Shown here: positions 9,796 to 18,800 of the stretch, piece after piece
Layout of the letters: every line of letters begins with the position of its first letter
Numbering within the stretch: the stretch's first letter is position 1
DNA from: Providencia sp. PROV188
GTDB taxonomy: Bacteria > Pseudomonadota > Gammaproteobacteria > Enterobacterales > Enterobacteriaceae
Assembly: GCF_027595165.1 (NCBI RefSeq)
Contig: NZ_CP097292.1
Span: 62,001-126,000 of the forward strand
DNA: 64,000 nt
Direction of reading: 5' to 3'
Notes under the pieces: generated by a model
Told to the model about the DNA's origin: nothing
What the model saw: the letters and a program-made list of their open reading frames with translations, nothing else
The model's database searches: none
Position numbers and translations under genes: made by a program

Positions 9796-10265
9796 AATAT
9801 AATAAAGATAAGCTAGAAGAAACAAAGAATAAATTAATTGCTATTTTCGGACCAGATAAATTAAATATAAATAGCGTAACAGAATTACCAGAAATGAAAC
9901 AAGTGCATAGCAAACAATACTACCAAAGAGAGCTTATTCTTAGAGGAAACTATGCAGCAGCAACTGACATGTTACGCGCAATCATATTAAAAAATCATGG
10001 TGGCATTTATTCAGATTATGATATAGCCCCTGCCTATACGTCAAACGTTTATCAGATCCTTCAAGATAATAGTAAAAACTTTGACTTTTTAGAACAGGAA
10101 CCACTTCGTCGTGCAATGACTGATGAACTACTATCATTAGTGAGTGAAGAACCAAGTGCTGGAACTAAAAATCAATTATCTATAGAAGATAAACAACGAT
10201 TAGAGCTTATTCTCAATGAGATAAAGAAAGAAAAAAAATATTTTCTCCAGTACAAACTAAAGTAA
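9745..10265 (+). pseudogene. Toxin fragment: glycosyltransferase catalytic DXD part
   Basis: The second piece of the GT44-type domain, shifted by one frame relative to the previous fragment (the first ATG is at 9894). It carries RGNYAAATDMLRAIILKNHG and directly after it GIYSDYDIAP. This matches TcdB (RGNLAAASDIVR, GGVYLDVDMLP), and DYD is the metal- and UDP-sugar-binding DXD motif. Catalytic residues are thus conserved in a broken gene. The frame ends at 10265 in a run of eight A's; the next frame (FSPVQTKVIRDSLLMSKRHQ) carries the protein onward, so this is another one-base homopolymer frameshift. Confidence 0.8.
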
Positions 10266-10269
10266 TACG

Positions 10270-11659
10270 AGATTCACTTCTTATGTCTAAACGCCATCAA
10301 TGGTGGGGGAATAGAAAAGGTTGGAATGAAAGAGGTAATAATAACTTCCTTGTTACTCATAAAGGAAGCAAAGTTCTGGATTTTATTATTTCAGATCAAG
10401 AAAAAACATATCGAGAACTTCTTGGAATAAGAGAACAATTAAGATTTGAAGGAATAGGAGAACAACGTTATTACTACAACCAAGATAATACTAAACACCA
10501 CGAACCATTGCGTGGACGTGAAAAGGTTGAAGCAAAATTATTTGTATCAGGATTAGATAGCAATAATCAAAAAAACAGAAAAAAAGAAGAGTTAAAAAAA
10601 ATAGAGAAATATCTTAAAGAATATGGAGAGCTACTTAAAGCTGATACAACAGGACCAGTCGTCAAAGATATTAGGACCTCCAATGATTTTCTACAAGGAT
10701 ATAGCGATGCAGATGCAATCCGCAACATTACTGGATTCAAAAGTGAAATGAATATAAAAGAAATTGTTGAGCTCATGAAAAAAAACAGATCGCAACTTAA
10801 TGATAAACAAATGGGAGAATTAGCGTATGAAGTTGAACGTCGAGCTTTATCTATAACGTTTCAACCTATGCTAGAAAAATATCATCAACTTTTCGATAAA
10901 GTTACATCAAGTGGTAATATTGATAAATTCGCAACAGAAAAATTGATGCCTCAATTATTAATATTAAATCTATCTGGAGATGGGTTTGGTGGTCGATGTG
11001 ACCCATTGTCGATGTTAATTCTGGCAGAAAAACATTTACAGAGTACCAATCAACAAAAAGCGCCTGGAAAATTATTTGAGAATTTATATTCAGCGGCGTC
11101 AGTATTAAGTGAGCCGATTCATTATACTGAAATAGAGATAGCAAATGCTAAGCAATTACTATTGACGTTATCTAAATTGCATGCCAAAAACCCCATGCAT
11201 TCAACATACAATATTGTGTGGAAGAATAAAAAAGAAAATATACCTTTAAACGAAGTTCTAAGTATGTTGAATAACAAGAGTACTGAACCCGTTCTGCTAA
11301 AATTGGAGGCTCCCGGTCATGCTATGGCTGCATGGTCTATTAATAACGGAGATATTCGTATCCATGGATTTTATGATGCAAATGGAGGCGTTGTTGAGTT
11401 TTCAGATGAAAATAAATTTAGAGAATACTTCCTAAGTGTATTTAACAAAGAAGGTTTAGACAAAGGGAATAAATACAAACTAAAAATAGATAGTAAAAAT
11501 AATGAATTAATGTTTAATCGCGTTATTTCTATAAATGGTGATGCATTGGCAAAGTATAAAATAAGCCATAAAGATAAGTCATTACAAGATATATTAAACG
11601 TTGAAATATTTGAGTCAAAACCTAAACCAATAAAAAAACAAAATAAAATAAAAAAATAA
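10270..11659 (+). pseudogene. Toxin fragment: end of glycosyltransferase plus C58-like cysteine protease
   Basis: The longest surviving piece (first ATG at 10283). It starts with the end of the glycosyltransferase domain (RGNNNFLVTHKGSKVLDFI, similar to the NNNVLISHKGSEF region of TcdB). From about residue 210 it shows the spaced triad of a YopT-type C58 protease: Cys in GDGFGGRCDPLSML, His in APGHAMAAW and Asp in YDANGG. Glycosyltransferase plus C58 protease in one giant protein is the architecture of enterobacterial lymphostatin (LifA/Efa1) and related toxins. The piece ends in a lysine-rich A-run (KKQNKIKK), after which the next frame continues with FDPNKYKSGSLFSHY. Confidence 0.78.
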
Positions 11660-12007
11660 AATTTGACCCCAATAAATATAAGAGTGGTTCATTATTTTCT
11701 CATTATAGAATGGATGGAATAATTCCTCAAAAGGATAGCTACAAAGTTTGGAGGTGCAACAGGAAGTTTATTGACCAAAGCTGCAACCGTGATAAAGCTA
11801 CCACTCCTTGATACTGCTCTTAACCTATGGTCATTAGGAGATGCTGTCCAAACTTACTTAAATCCAAATATCAGCAGTAAGGAACGACTCTTGGCTGGTA
11901 TTGACATTGGTTTTGCAACTACTTATACCTCTTTGGCCTTATTAGGTACCGTTTTTCCCCCGTTAGCATTGTCTACAATTCCTATTTATTTTTTCAACAG
12001 GAAGTGA
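11660..12007 (+). pseudogene. Toxin fragment: start of TcdA/TcdB-type pore region
   Basis: Two short pieces. First, FDPNKYKSGSLFSHYRMDGI (about 11661-11730) continues the protein after the A-run. A frameshift near 11735 then gives KFGGATGSLLTKAATVIKLP and DAVQTYLNPNISSKERLLAG, ending in a long hydrophobic stretch (FATTYTSLALLGTVFPPLAL). The hydrophobic region with spaced Gly/Ala resembles the translocation/pore domain (TcdA_TcdB_pore) that moves the enzyme domains across the endosome membrane. The frame breaks in a run of six T's at about 11990; the next frame reads FFQQEVKNLLRHN. Confidence 0.68.
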
Positions 12008-12261
12008 AAAATCTATTAAGACATAATCATCATATTGATATGAGAAGAAAGGCGTGGTTGTCTTTAGAGCATTATTTAAACGAGTCTTCCAAATTAACTA
12101 TCTTAGCAAAGCCAGAAAAAAAATTACTTGATTTATCACCTAATAAATTGTTAGGCGGAGTAACTATTGATTTGAGTGTCTCTCCACCTACATTCAATGC
12201 CTATCGCTCTTACAATGATGGGAGAGACTTTGGCAATCATGCACATTTGAGTGATCAATAA
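12004..12261 (+). pseudogene. Toxin fragment: pore/translocation region, middle
   Basis: The frame opens at the T-run frameshift and reads EVKNLLRHNHHIDMRRKAW, then LSPNKLLGGVTIDLSVSPP, typical of the region after the hydrophobic helices in the TcdA/TcdB pore domain. It ends with a TAA at 12259-12261, but the same frame goes on without a break into the next piece (VKESSGYAKACTSTLDIPE). The stop is therefore best read as a nonsense mutation. Confidence 0.62.
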
Positions 12262-13398
12262 GTTAAAGAGAGTAGTGGGTATGCAAAAGCTTGCACAAGT
12301 ACACTCGATATCCCAGAAATTCATTTGGTTGGAAGCATAGATAAAGTTATTTGTAATGATAACGCAAAGCATGAGTATCAATTAGCTAAAGGGTATGCGA
12401 ATCGTTTGTGGCAGCCAACATTTCCAGTGATCCCTAAAGGGGATTATACAACAGTGATTCTCGGATATAGTGCTCGTATTATAGCTTATACAGAAGCTAA
12501 AAGAATGAATGACGGAACCTATAAAGAGTTAGCGAGAACAGATCATGTATTAATGCATAAGGATCATAAATCAACAATCATAACTTGTTCGGATAACTTT
12601 ACTACATTTGCTATTCCTCCATTAGAAAAAGAACTATTTTTACTTAAAAATCAAGATATTTTACATGCGATGAAAGAATCTTGGTTTACTTTGAAAGGAG
12701 GAAAAAATGGTATGATTTTACAAACAAATGGTATAGGAAACGTAGACTTTCAAGGTCAACCTCATACTCAAAACATTTTATCATTTAAAAATCTTGGACA
12801 AGGATTTTCTGTTCACGTTAATCTAAATCAAAATAGCCGACAAACTGTAGTGCGTTCGTTACTGCCATATCTTACCCATCATTCCTCAAAAATGATGGAT
12901 TTGATACAGAATAACATTAATACTTTAATAGGTTCTGACTATGGATACGATACCTTTATAGGAAATCAATATGATAACCATTTCACTCTTGGGGCTATTG
13001 GTGGAACTGTTCATCTAGGGGGAGGCAATAATGTTGTTGAAATACCTGTCCCAGATACAAAAACTAAAGTATATAGAACAAGTATACATTTATCACCTAA
13101 TTCTGGCATGCAATATTTTAAATACAAAGGTGGAATCAATGATATAGACCATATAACATATAATGATGATAGTATTTATCTGTTTTTTGATAAAAATAGA
13201 AATCTAGATGCAAAAAGAATCGAAATTCATGCACATAAAGATGGTGATATTTCAGAGTATGTTAATAAATTAGTATTTTCAACTGAAGATGGATTGAATT
13301 TAAAACTAACGGAAGATAAAAAAACTTTCACATTGGAAAGTGCGAATATGAAATCCTGGAAAAACATCATAAAAACAATGAGTTGGATTATGAGTTAA
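12262..13398 (+). pseudogene. Toxin fragment: C-terminal part of pore/translocation domain
   Basis: Same frame as the previous fragment (a TTG at 12325 would be the first restart). Features that recall the TcdA/TcdB-type pore domain are LDIPEIHLVGSIDKV, GDYTTVILGYSARIIAYTE, and the later IGSDYGYDTFIGNQYDN followed by GGTVHLGGGNNVVEIP, a glycine-rich beta segment. The end (SANMKSWKNIIKTMSWIMS) is a natural-looking C-terminus or a further break. In all, the toxin frame spans about 4.9 kb (over 1,600 codons) with at least two nonsense and four homopolymer lesions. Confidence 0.65.
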
Positions 13399-13459
13399 TT
13401 ATCAACTCTCTCTATGAATCATATTGCAAAAAAACACTTGCATTTTCTTTGATTAATTA

Positions 13460-13906
13460 ATGAAAATATTTGTAACTAATAAAAATATTGAGTGCATTAT
13501 CAATAAACCTGATATTTCATTTAATGTTCCAACAAATTATTCTAGTATAACATATGGTGAATCAGGGGTTCACTATATATAAAATGCTATTAACAGCGAA
13601 CCAACAACCATCATTTTAAAAAATTCAGCATCTAAAATAGAACATATAGATATATCTCCATTATTAGTTCCAGTGAGTGGTGAAAAAATAGCTGTATATG
13701 CTAAAGTTTCAGGAAGTAAATTAATAATTACTGTACATAAAGGGAGTCATCAAAAAGAGTATACGTTGTTGAGTTCTGACTCATCTAAATTGGATTCGTC
13801 TTTATCAAGACTAGAGTTCTCTAACTCAACATATTTAACATTATTGGATATTTATAAATTAGTAAGTACATCTCAAGGAAATGTATTAATATTTGAATGT
13901 AATTAA
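13460..13906 (+). pseudogene. Beta-rich fragment after the toxin, interrupted by a stop
   Basis: One frame of 148 codons starting at an ATG (13460) with an internal TAA at 13580-13582; a GTG at 13673 is a possible restart. The translation is beta-rich (IFVTNKNIECIINKPDISF, then SGSKLIITVHKGSHQKEYTL), with no motif I can name. It may be the last part of the toxin separated by a deletion, or a short companion gene. It follows the toxin by 61 bases and shows the same kind of decay. Confidence 0.45.
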
Positions 13907-13980
13907 ACACTAAGTTCGAACTGTAAATTGTTAATGCATTGATGGGGCTGAAAATGCTTTTTAAATCCCTTTAAACACGC

Positions 13981-14015
13981 TAAGCCGCATGAAACTTATA
14001 CCTTCATGCGGCTTA
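13981..14015. terminator. Strong hairpin, possible terminator
   Basis: A 13-base perfect stem (TAAGCCGCATGAA / TTCATGCGGCTTA) with a nine-base loop lies between the toxin remains and the ADP-ribosyltransferase gene. There is no long T-run on either side, so termination is only likely, not certain. Confidence 0.45.
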
Positions 14016-14284
14016 AATAGCAGAATCAATGAGAAAGAATAAGATACAGATTAATTAGCGAACGATAAAGCAAAGAGGAATGATTGACAGGAAACGACAT
14101 ACTTTTAAGATGTATGAGATTGCTGAGTAGTTCACTGTGCTCATCCATCGCCTCAAGGGTAACTATAACATTTTCATTGTTTAGTGTGCATATGATATCC
14201 CTTTGCACTTTTGCGGTAGAATAATTTCACCATTGTTTTCCTTTTTGCATAATGATGAACAATTTGAGTCAATAGGTGATTGAG

Positions 14285-15001
14285 ATGAATATTGGTAGTG
14301 GGATTAGCTTGACAGGGAATGTTCCAGGAACTAATGATGAATCGAGTACAAATCGGATTCAATCTGTGTGGACATCCTTATCTGAAGAGGAGTTACTTGA
14401 TCAATTAAAGAACCACTTCCCATTAGCTTTAGCCATTAAAAATATAACAACTAGCAGTCAGTCCGTTAGCCTTCTTTCTACTGCAGAGATAGTAGCAGTG
14501 AAACTTTATTCAGGAGAGGCGTATAAACCACTGAATCGTAAATTAAGGTCAGGGCAAACTATGACGTCTGCGGAACAATTACTTGATATTGCTTTATCAA
14601 AAGCGCTGGCAAAATCCTCATTGAATATTTTGACAAAAACCTATAGAGGCTCACAAGTAACAGATGCATTGGGTTCGATTGCTGAGGGCAAAGTTGGGCA
14701 GGATCCAGCTTATTTATCTACCTCACGAGATCCCAATATCGCACGTGAATTTGCAGAAGAGAATAAATATTCTCTTTGGAGCGTCATATTTGGGTGTTCA
14801 GGTTTTGATATGGTACCTGTGAACAAAGATACAATTGAAGCTGAAGTTCTGTATCCCAAAAACACGGCAATGCGTTTATTGCTGCGTCATACGGTTCAAA
14901 AACGAGAGTACCGAGTGTTAGAAGAAGCCTCGGTATCAGAAGGCTGCGGGCATATCCCTCTTTTAGTTGATGCACTAGATTTAGCAAATCAATCCCGTTA
15001 A
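14285..15001 (+). CDS. ADP-ribosyltransferase toxin/effector (R-S-E class)
   Basis: The 238-residue protein has all three signature elements of cholera-toxin-like, arginine-specific ADP-ribosyltransferases, in order: R121 in KTYRGSQ, the STS motif in PAYLSTSRDP (145-147), and E-x-E in TIEAEVLYP (E185, E187). The ExE form is typical of enzymes that modify arginine, such as SpvB or the ART half of ExoS/AexT. DPNIAREFA fits the helix after the STS strand. The N-terminal ~35 residues are Gly/Ser/Asn/Thr rich without a signal peptide, as in type III effectors. The start at 14285 has AGGTG six bases upstream. The frame is intact, unlike the adjacent large toxin. Delivery by type III secretion is inference. 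Confidence 0.85.
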   Translation: MNIGSGISLTGNVPGTNDESSTNRIQSVWTSLSEEELLDQLKNHFPLALAIKNITTSSQSVSLLSTAEIVAVKLYSGEAYKPLNRKLRSGQTMTSAEQLLDIALSKALAKSSLNILTKTYRGSQVTDALGSIAEGKVGQDPAYLSTSRDPNIAREFAEENKYSLWSVIFGCSGFDMVPVNKDTIEAEVLYPKNTAMRLLLRHTVQKREYRVLEEASVSEGCGHIPLLVDALDLANQSR

Positions 15002-15364
15002 ATCAATATTACTTTTTAGTGTGGACGACTGTCGGTCTGGTATCAGCAAGAGTTTGAGAAAGAAATGGGGTGGGCTTGCCTTACATACAAAATGACTCTT
15101 GTAAAATTACACTTCTTAATATCCTCTATGAGCCCCCTAAAGAAAAAATTAGCGTGATACGTTGATGCATATAAATTGACTAATGTACTCATATAACAAT
15201 TACGACAATTTTGCTGTGGATGCTTGCTCCTCTTTGCTTCAAGCATTTAGTGAGAGCCAGAAATAAGAAAGCCCCGATATAGTTATTTATTACCATAATC
15301 CAGATTGCCATTCTTTACTTAGTACTAGAAATTGTGTACCTCTAATAAATAAAGTGTCAAGGAA
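15002..15364. other. Gap without a recognisable gene
   Basis: Short frames only. The DNA is the junction between the virulence block and the first replicon block; homology to the second replicon block begins at about 15365. I see no promoter, repeat or RNA gene that I can support. Confidence 0.4.
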
Positions 15365-15900
15365 ACCCTAAATCTTTGAGCTGTTCAGTCTCGGAAGTGA
15401 AACAAAACAAATCATGTTGGTGCACAATATCATTGCAACAGGCACGTCAATCATTCGATGTTTAACCAAAGTAAATAAGTCACTCAACATCCCCCCGTTG
15501 AAAATGTTTTTGTTTCAGCGTGGTTTGTAAATAGATTCTCCGATTGGACGTTTAGAGCCGCCTTATCCTCTCTACGCCAGTTTAAGAGCTACTACGTCAG
15601 CAAACAGAATGTACCGAACCAATGATTTTTTCTTAAATCAAAATGAGGATATGAAGTTGTTATCATATTGTTCGTTATTGTTTAGCCCATTTTTGAACGG
15701 TGTTTTAACGTGTCAGTCACATTGAATTTGTAATTAAATCATCCGCTTAACTGTCGCCCTTAGCATAATCGTGATCCGGTATGTTACACGGTGGCTTATG
15801 GAAGCAAGACAATATTTGATTTAGGGAAAATCGAATGGTGGTACTTTTGAGAGGAGATTCGGTTTGTGCTGGGTATTGACCACCACAGATTTACGACGAG
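15365..15900 (-). pseudogene. Decayed copy of the finO operon (unknown gene plus finO)
   Basis: This stretch aligns by eye, in order and orientation, with 27080-27660, the unknown gene upstream of the start of finO. Matching landmarks are CCCTAAATCTTTGAGC (15368 and 27080), GTTTCAG then TTTGTA, GATTGG(A/G)CGTTT then AGAGCCG/GAGCCG, the GTTTAGCC(A/C) start region of finO, and GCATAATCGTGATCCGGTA against GCATAATCGTGGTGCGGTA. All frames are interrupted by indels and stops. It shows that the replicon at 16677 once had its own finO operon. In the intact copy this operon encodes a FinO-type RNA chaperone and two unknown proteins. Confidence 0.7.
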
Positions 15901-15995
15901 AATAAATTACCTGCGATGGATTTTTTCAATTTTTTTCTGAGTCAGTTGTTTTCAGGTCTATGTTTACATTCCATATAATGCGGACTTCCAGATTA

Positions 15996-16676
15996 TGTTT
16001 CTTCTCAATGTATTAATACCAGATTATCACGAAATTTCACCGAAATCACCCGCCCGTAGGGCTGTAGACGGCAAAAGCTGTTTCAGAGAATACCATTAGG
16101 TGAGGGCCGTCGAGACCCGCGCTAGCGGTGGCGGACGGATAAATACCCCAATCCCTCCCCCGCCCTGGTTAAGCCTAGAGGAATTAAAACAATTGTATAG
16201 TTTTTTGTCCCTTTGAAAAACGCAGTGAGACGGGCGAGAGGCGTAGCCTCGATGAACGGCTGTAGCTGCGCGTTAAGGTGACCGAAGGTCAGCTTTACGG
16301 GGGCAATCGCACGGTCTTTTCACCTTCTTCTGAGCGACTGCCATTTATGGCGTGTAAGCGAAGGCTTTATTGTTTTTATCTCTTTAGAGTGGCGGCTTGA
16401 AAAAGCAGAGCCGCAACTCCTTATTTATAAGGTCGTTTAGTTCAGAACCTAAGAACGAATTTAACGCTAAAACGCCAATACGATTCGAAGTTAATTGATG
16501 AGAATAAAATCATTCGAAGTTAATAGTCTAAATAAAGAACGAACATGTTCGTCCCCCCCCCTCGCAGCAAAGAACGGAGGGACTGGGATAAGCATTTTTC
16601 GCTAAAAAAACAGGCTATCCAAGTTTAGGGCAAACGAAACTACCGCCAGTCAAGGCGGTTATTTAAAATAACAGGA
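15996..16676 (-). other. Replication origin region of replicon 1 (IncFII-like)
   Basis: In IncFII plasmids the origin lies just downstream of repA, which is where this segment is. It is strongly conserved with the corresponding segment of replicon 2 (28035-28713), including GTGAGACGGGCGAGAGGCG and GATGAACGGCTGTAGCTGCG. Both copies carry a pair of 13-base direct repeats ATTCGAAGTTAAT spaced 29 bases apart (here 16483-16495 and 16512-16524). Those are candidate RepA- or host-factor-binding sites. A short CCGCC..GGCGG hairpin lies just after the repA stop. The exact start of replication cannot be placed by eye. Confidence 0.6.
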
Positions 16677-17615
16677 TTAAGAGTCAGGCAGGTGCTCAAG
16701 GTAATGCAAATAGAGTGCTTGCCCTTGAACACTTGGATACAAGGTTTTCATTTTACGCTCAAAGGCCATTACAACCGCTAATGGCTGAGTCGCCTTCCAG
16801 GCTTCAAAACGACGCCATGCCGCCCGCTCTGAACTTTCAGGTACGCGCAAGCTTTGGGCTAACGCTTTCTTTTCCTTCAAAGCCTTGACTAAATGTTTCT
16901 TCTCTTGTTTTAGCGTCTCATCCTCCCCAATCACTAATGTTTTCAGATTGTTGAGCAGTTTTCGAAGTTTATGTTTATCATCCAGCGATGCCACATTCGC
17001 TCGAGCGAGACGTAACACATGTTGTGCATAGCGCTTTTGGTAGCTTTCTTTTAAGCCACGTTTTTCCATCCAACGGCTGAAACTGGTCACAACATCACGC
17101 AATTCCTGTTTCGAAAAACCTAGCCCATGAAAAAACTCAGGGCGTATCCAGATACGCATCGCTTTGTATTGTTTCGCTTCAACATCAAAATCGCGGTCAA
17201 TGATAATCAGATTGGCGTGTTCCCAATCACGCAGCGCATGCAATATGGGATCGTAACTTTTACGACCACTTTCATAGCGGTACAGTTGACCACACAGCTC
17301 AGCCAACTTTTCCACCGAGCACATCACTTCAAAGAGGGTGTCACTTTCCGGGTTATAATCCGCATACGCAATCATCGCCATCGCGAGAGTATCAAAAGTT
17401 TCTCGACGCTCTGAACGCACGGAGATCCTCTGCTTTCGGGCGTAACGCAGTTGGTAAATATACGGGTTTCGGTTCCAATCGTGACATTTTAACGCCGCAG
17501 CAAAGCGACGCACAGGCACCAATTTCGGTAATTGACCTAAAAATTTTGGTACATAATGACGATGAACTTTTCTTGGAAAACAAGATGTTGTGGGTAAGGT
17601 TTCAGCATTAGCCAT
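16677..17615 (-). CDS. repA: Replication initiator RepA, IncFII family (replicon 1)
   Basis: A 312-residue RepA of the IncFII/IncL-like family, the cis-acting initiator that opens the origin located downstream of its own gene. Family marks are the N-terminal KVHRHYVPKFLGQLPKLV, the arginine-rich ERRETFDTLAMAMIAYADY, and the basic tail of the middle domain (RYAQHVLRLARANV). The start at 17615 is chosen because it overlaps the end of a leader peptide by eight bases, the arrangement used for translational coupling in this family. An antisense RNA hairpin lies further upstream. The protein is about 85-90 percent identical by eye to the second RepA at 28714. It is intact. Confidence 0.92.
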   Translation of the reverse strand: MANAETLPTTSCFPRKVHRHYVPKFLGQLPKLVPVRRFAAALKCHDWNRNPYIYQLRYARKQRISVRSERRETFDTLAMAMIAYADYNPESDTLFEVMCSVEKLAELCGQLYRYESGRKSYDPILHALRDWEHANLIIIDRDFDVEAKQYKAMRIWIRPEFFHGLGFSKQELRDVVTSFSRWMEKRGLKESYQKRYAQHVLRLARANVASLDDKHKLRKLLNNLKTLVIGEDETLKQEKKHLVKALKEKKALAQSLRVPESSERAAWRRFEAWKATQPLAVVMAFERKMKTLYPSVQGQALYLHYLEHLPDS

Positions 17616-17664
17616 AAGGTTCCGTACTTATGTTGTACGGAAGGAGTTGAATTTTTTTACACAT
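17608..17664 (-). CDS. RepA leader peptide (TapA/RepT-type), replicon 1
   Basis: An 18-codon frame, MCKKIQLLPYNISTEPYG, whose stop lies eight bases inside the repA start. In IncFII and IncB/I plasmids translation of such a leader peptide is required to open the repA ribosome site, and the antisense RNA blocks it. A nearly identical peptide occurs before the second repA, which supports real coding. Confidence 0.75.
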   Translation of the reverse strand: MCKKIQLLPYNISTEPYG

Positions 17665-17718
17665 AATTCTATACTCCCTGATAGGAACTCAACAATATCC
17701 TAACAGAATTGCCAGTTA

Positions 17719-17771
17719 CCCCCCTGTTTATCTTTCGCATCCGCCAAGATTAGAAAAGATAGCAGGGGGTT
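17719..17771 (+). ncRNA. Antisense copy-control RNA hairpin (CopA/RNAI-type), replicon 1
   Basis: A GC-capped stem (CCCCCTG / CAGGGGG, extended by TTATCTTT / AAAGATAG) carries a loop that on the repA mRNA strand reads CTTGGCGGATGCG. The UUGGCG loop (a U-turn motif) is the recognition loop of IncFII/IncI/IncL antisense systems. It lies ~55 bases upstream of the leader peptide. The antisense RNA would be made from the plus strand. The loop flanks differ from those in replicon 2, which predicts different incompatibility. Confidence 0.7.
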
Positions 17772-17825
17772 TTGCATTTCCAGAGATAAAATAATTCATC
17801 TCTAGCCCCAGATGTATCATGCTAT

Positions 17826-18800
17826 TCACATGTTTTCATAAAAACTTGTCAGAATTTCATTAATTTTAGAATCAAGTAGCTCTTGTAACTCTTTAGGGAC
17901 GCGATTAAATTCATAACTAAACCCTCGCCCTTTCATTCGTTTTCTCGCATATGTGTTTTTATCTTCAAAAGCCCATAGCGGACTGACTGTTGCAAGGTTG
18001 TGTTGATTTTTGGCACTCAAATTATCAGTAATATCTTTTAGTGCATATAAAATTTCTTTTTTTAGCTCATCAGAGGCTATCTGATTAGTGCTAATTAGGT
18101 GAGCAACATGCTCATTGACATATTCGAATATGTCATTTCTGAGTAAATTGTGGGTTTGAATGATCTGCTCGATGTTTAATAGTAACTTATAATCACTGTA
18201 ATTCAATTCTGCTTGAACGGGGAACAATGCAACCAGATCATCCGGCGCGGAAGCCGCCTGTATTGCTCGCGTTACTTTTGATTCTGATAGATTTTCAATT
18301 TTTGCGATATCTTTTTGAGAATAGCCTTTTTCTCGTAATTGTAATAAACGTAAACCGACTTCTCTTAAATTATGTTCTTTCGCAGTTTGAATATCCGCCG
18401 CTAATTGTCTTGCATCCTCACTGCTAATTTCGGATTCAGTAACAAGGATCATGAGTCCAACATGACAAATTAGCGCAGCAGCTCTTCGTCTCGAACCATC
18501 TAATATTTCAATTTTTCCATTTGCTCTGAAACCGATAACCGGGAAAAATTGCTGTAATTTAATTGTGCGAGTGATATCAATTAATGATTCCGGCGTCAAT
18601 GCACGTTGATCTCGACCGTTAACAGCAAATCGAACAAATGTTTTTTCTTCTATCTCATCTGCAGCAATGTGTTCCAAATGGAAAACAGCAGACTTTCCTG
18701 ATTTAAGAATAAATCGCTGAGTATGCTCTTGGTTATTTGCTAAATGAGAAAATGAAGTCGCACTTAACGTTCTGCCAATTGTTTTTCTTTTAGCTTGCAT
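17826..18800 (-). CDS. parB: Partition protein ParB, P1 type
   Basis: A 324-residue centromere-binding protein. It shows ParB boxes in order: a polar N-terminus, RFAVNGRDQRALTPESLIDI, the conserved EILDGSRRRAAALI (box with GSRRR), and the helix-turn-helix KGYSQKDIAKIENLSESKV. The C-terminal half fits the dimerisation domain of P1/P7 ParB (333 residues). It overlaps parA by 11 bases, so the two are translated together. ParB would bind the parS-like sites upstream of parA and recruit ParA to pull plasmid copies apart. Confidence 0.9.
   Translation of the reverse strand: MQAKRKTIGRTLSATSFSHLANNQEHTQRFILKSGKSAVFHLEHIAADEIEEKTFVRFAVNGRDQRALTPESLIDITRTIKLQQFFPVIGFRANGKIEILDGSRRRAAALICHVGLMILVTESEISSEDARQLAADIQTAKEHNLREVGLRLLQLREKGYSQKDIAKIENLSESKVTRAIQAASAPDDLVALFPVQAELNYSDYKLLLNIEQIIQTHNLLRNDIFEYVNEHVAHLISTNQIASDELKKEILYALKDITDNLSAKNQHNLATVSPLWAFEDKNTYARKRMKGRGFSYEFNRVPKELQELLDSKINEILTSFYENM

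Noticed and set aside
16629..16639. A near-ops sequence (GGCGGTAGTTT on the minus strand) after the first repA
   Set aside because: It differs from the ops consensus at the key C, and the second replicon has GGCGGTGGTCT at the same place. It is part of a short CCGCC..GGCGG hairpin at the origin, not an RfaH site.
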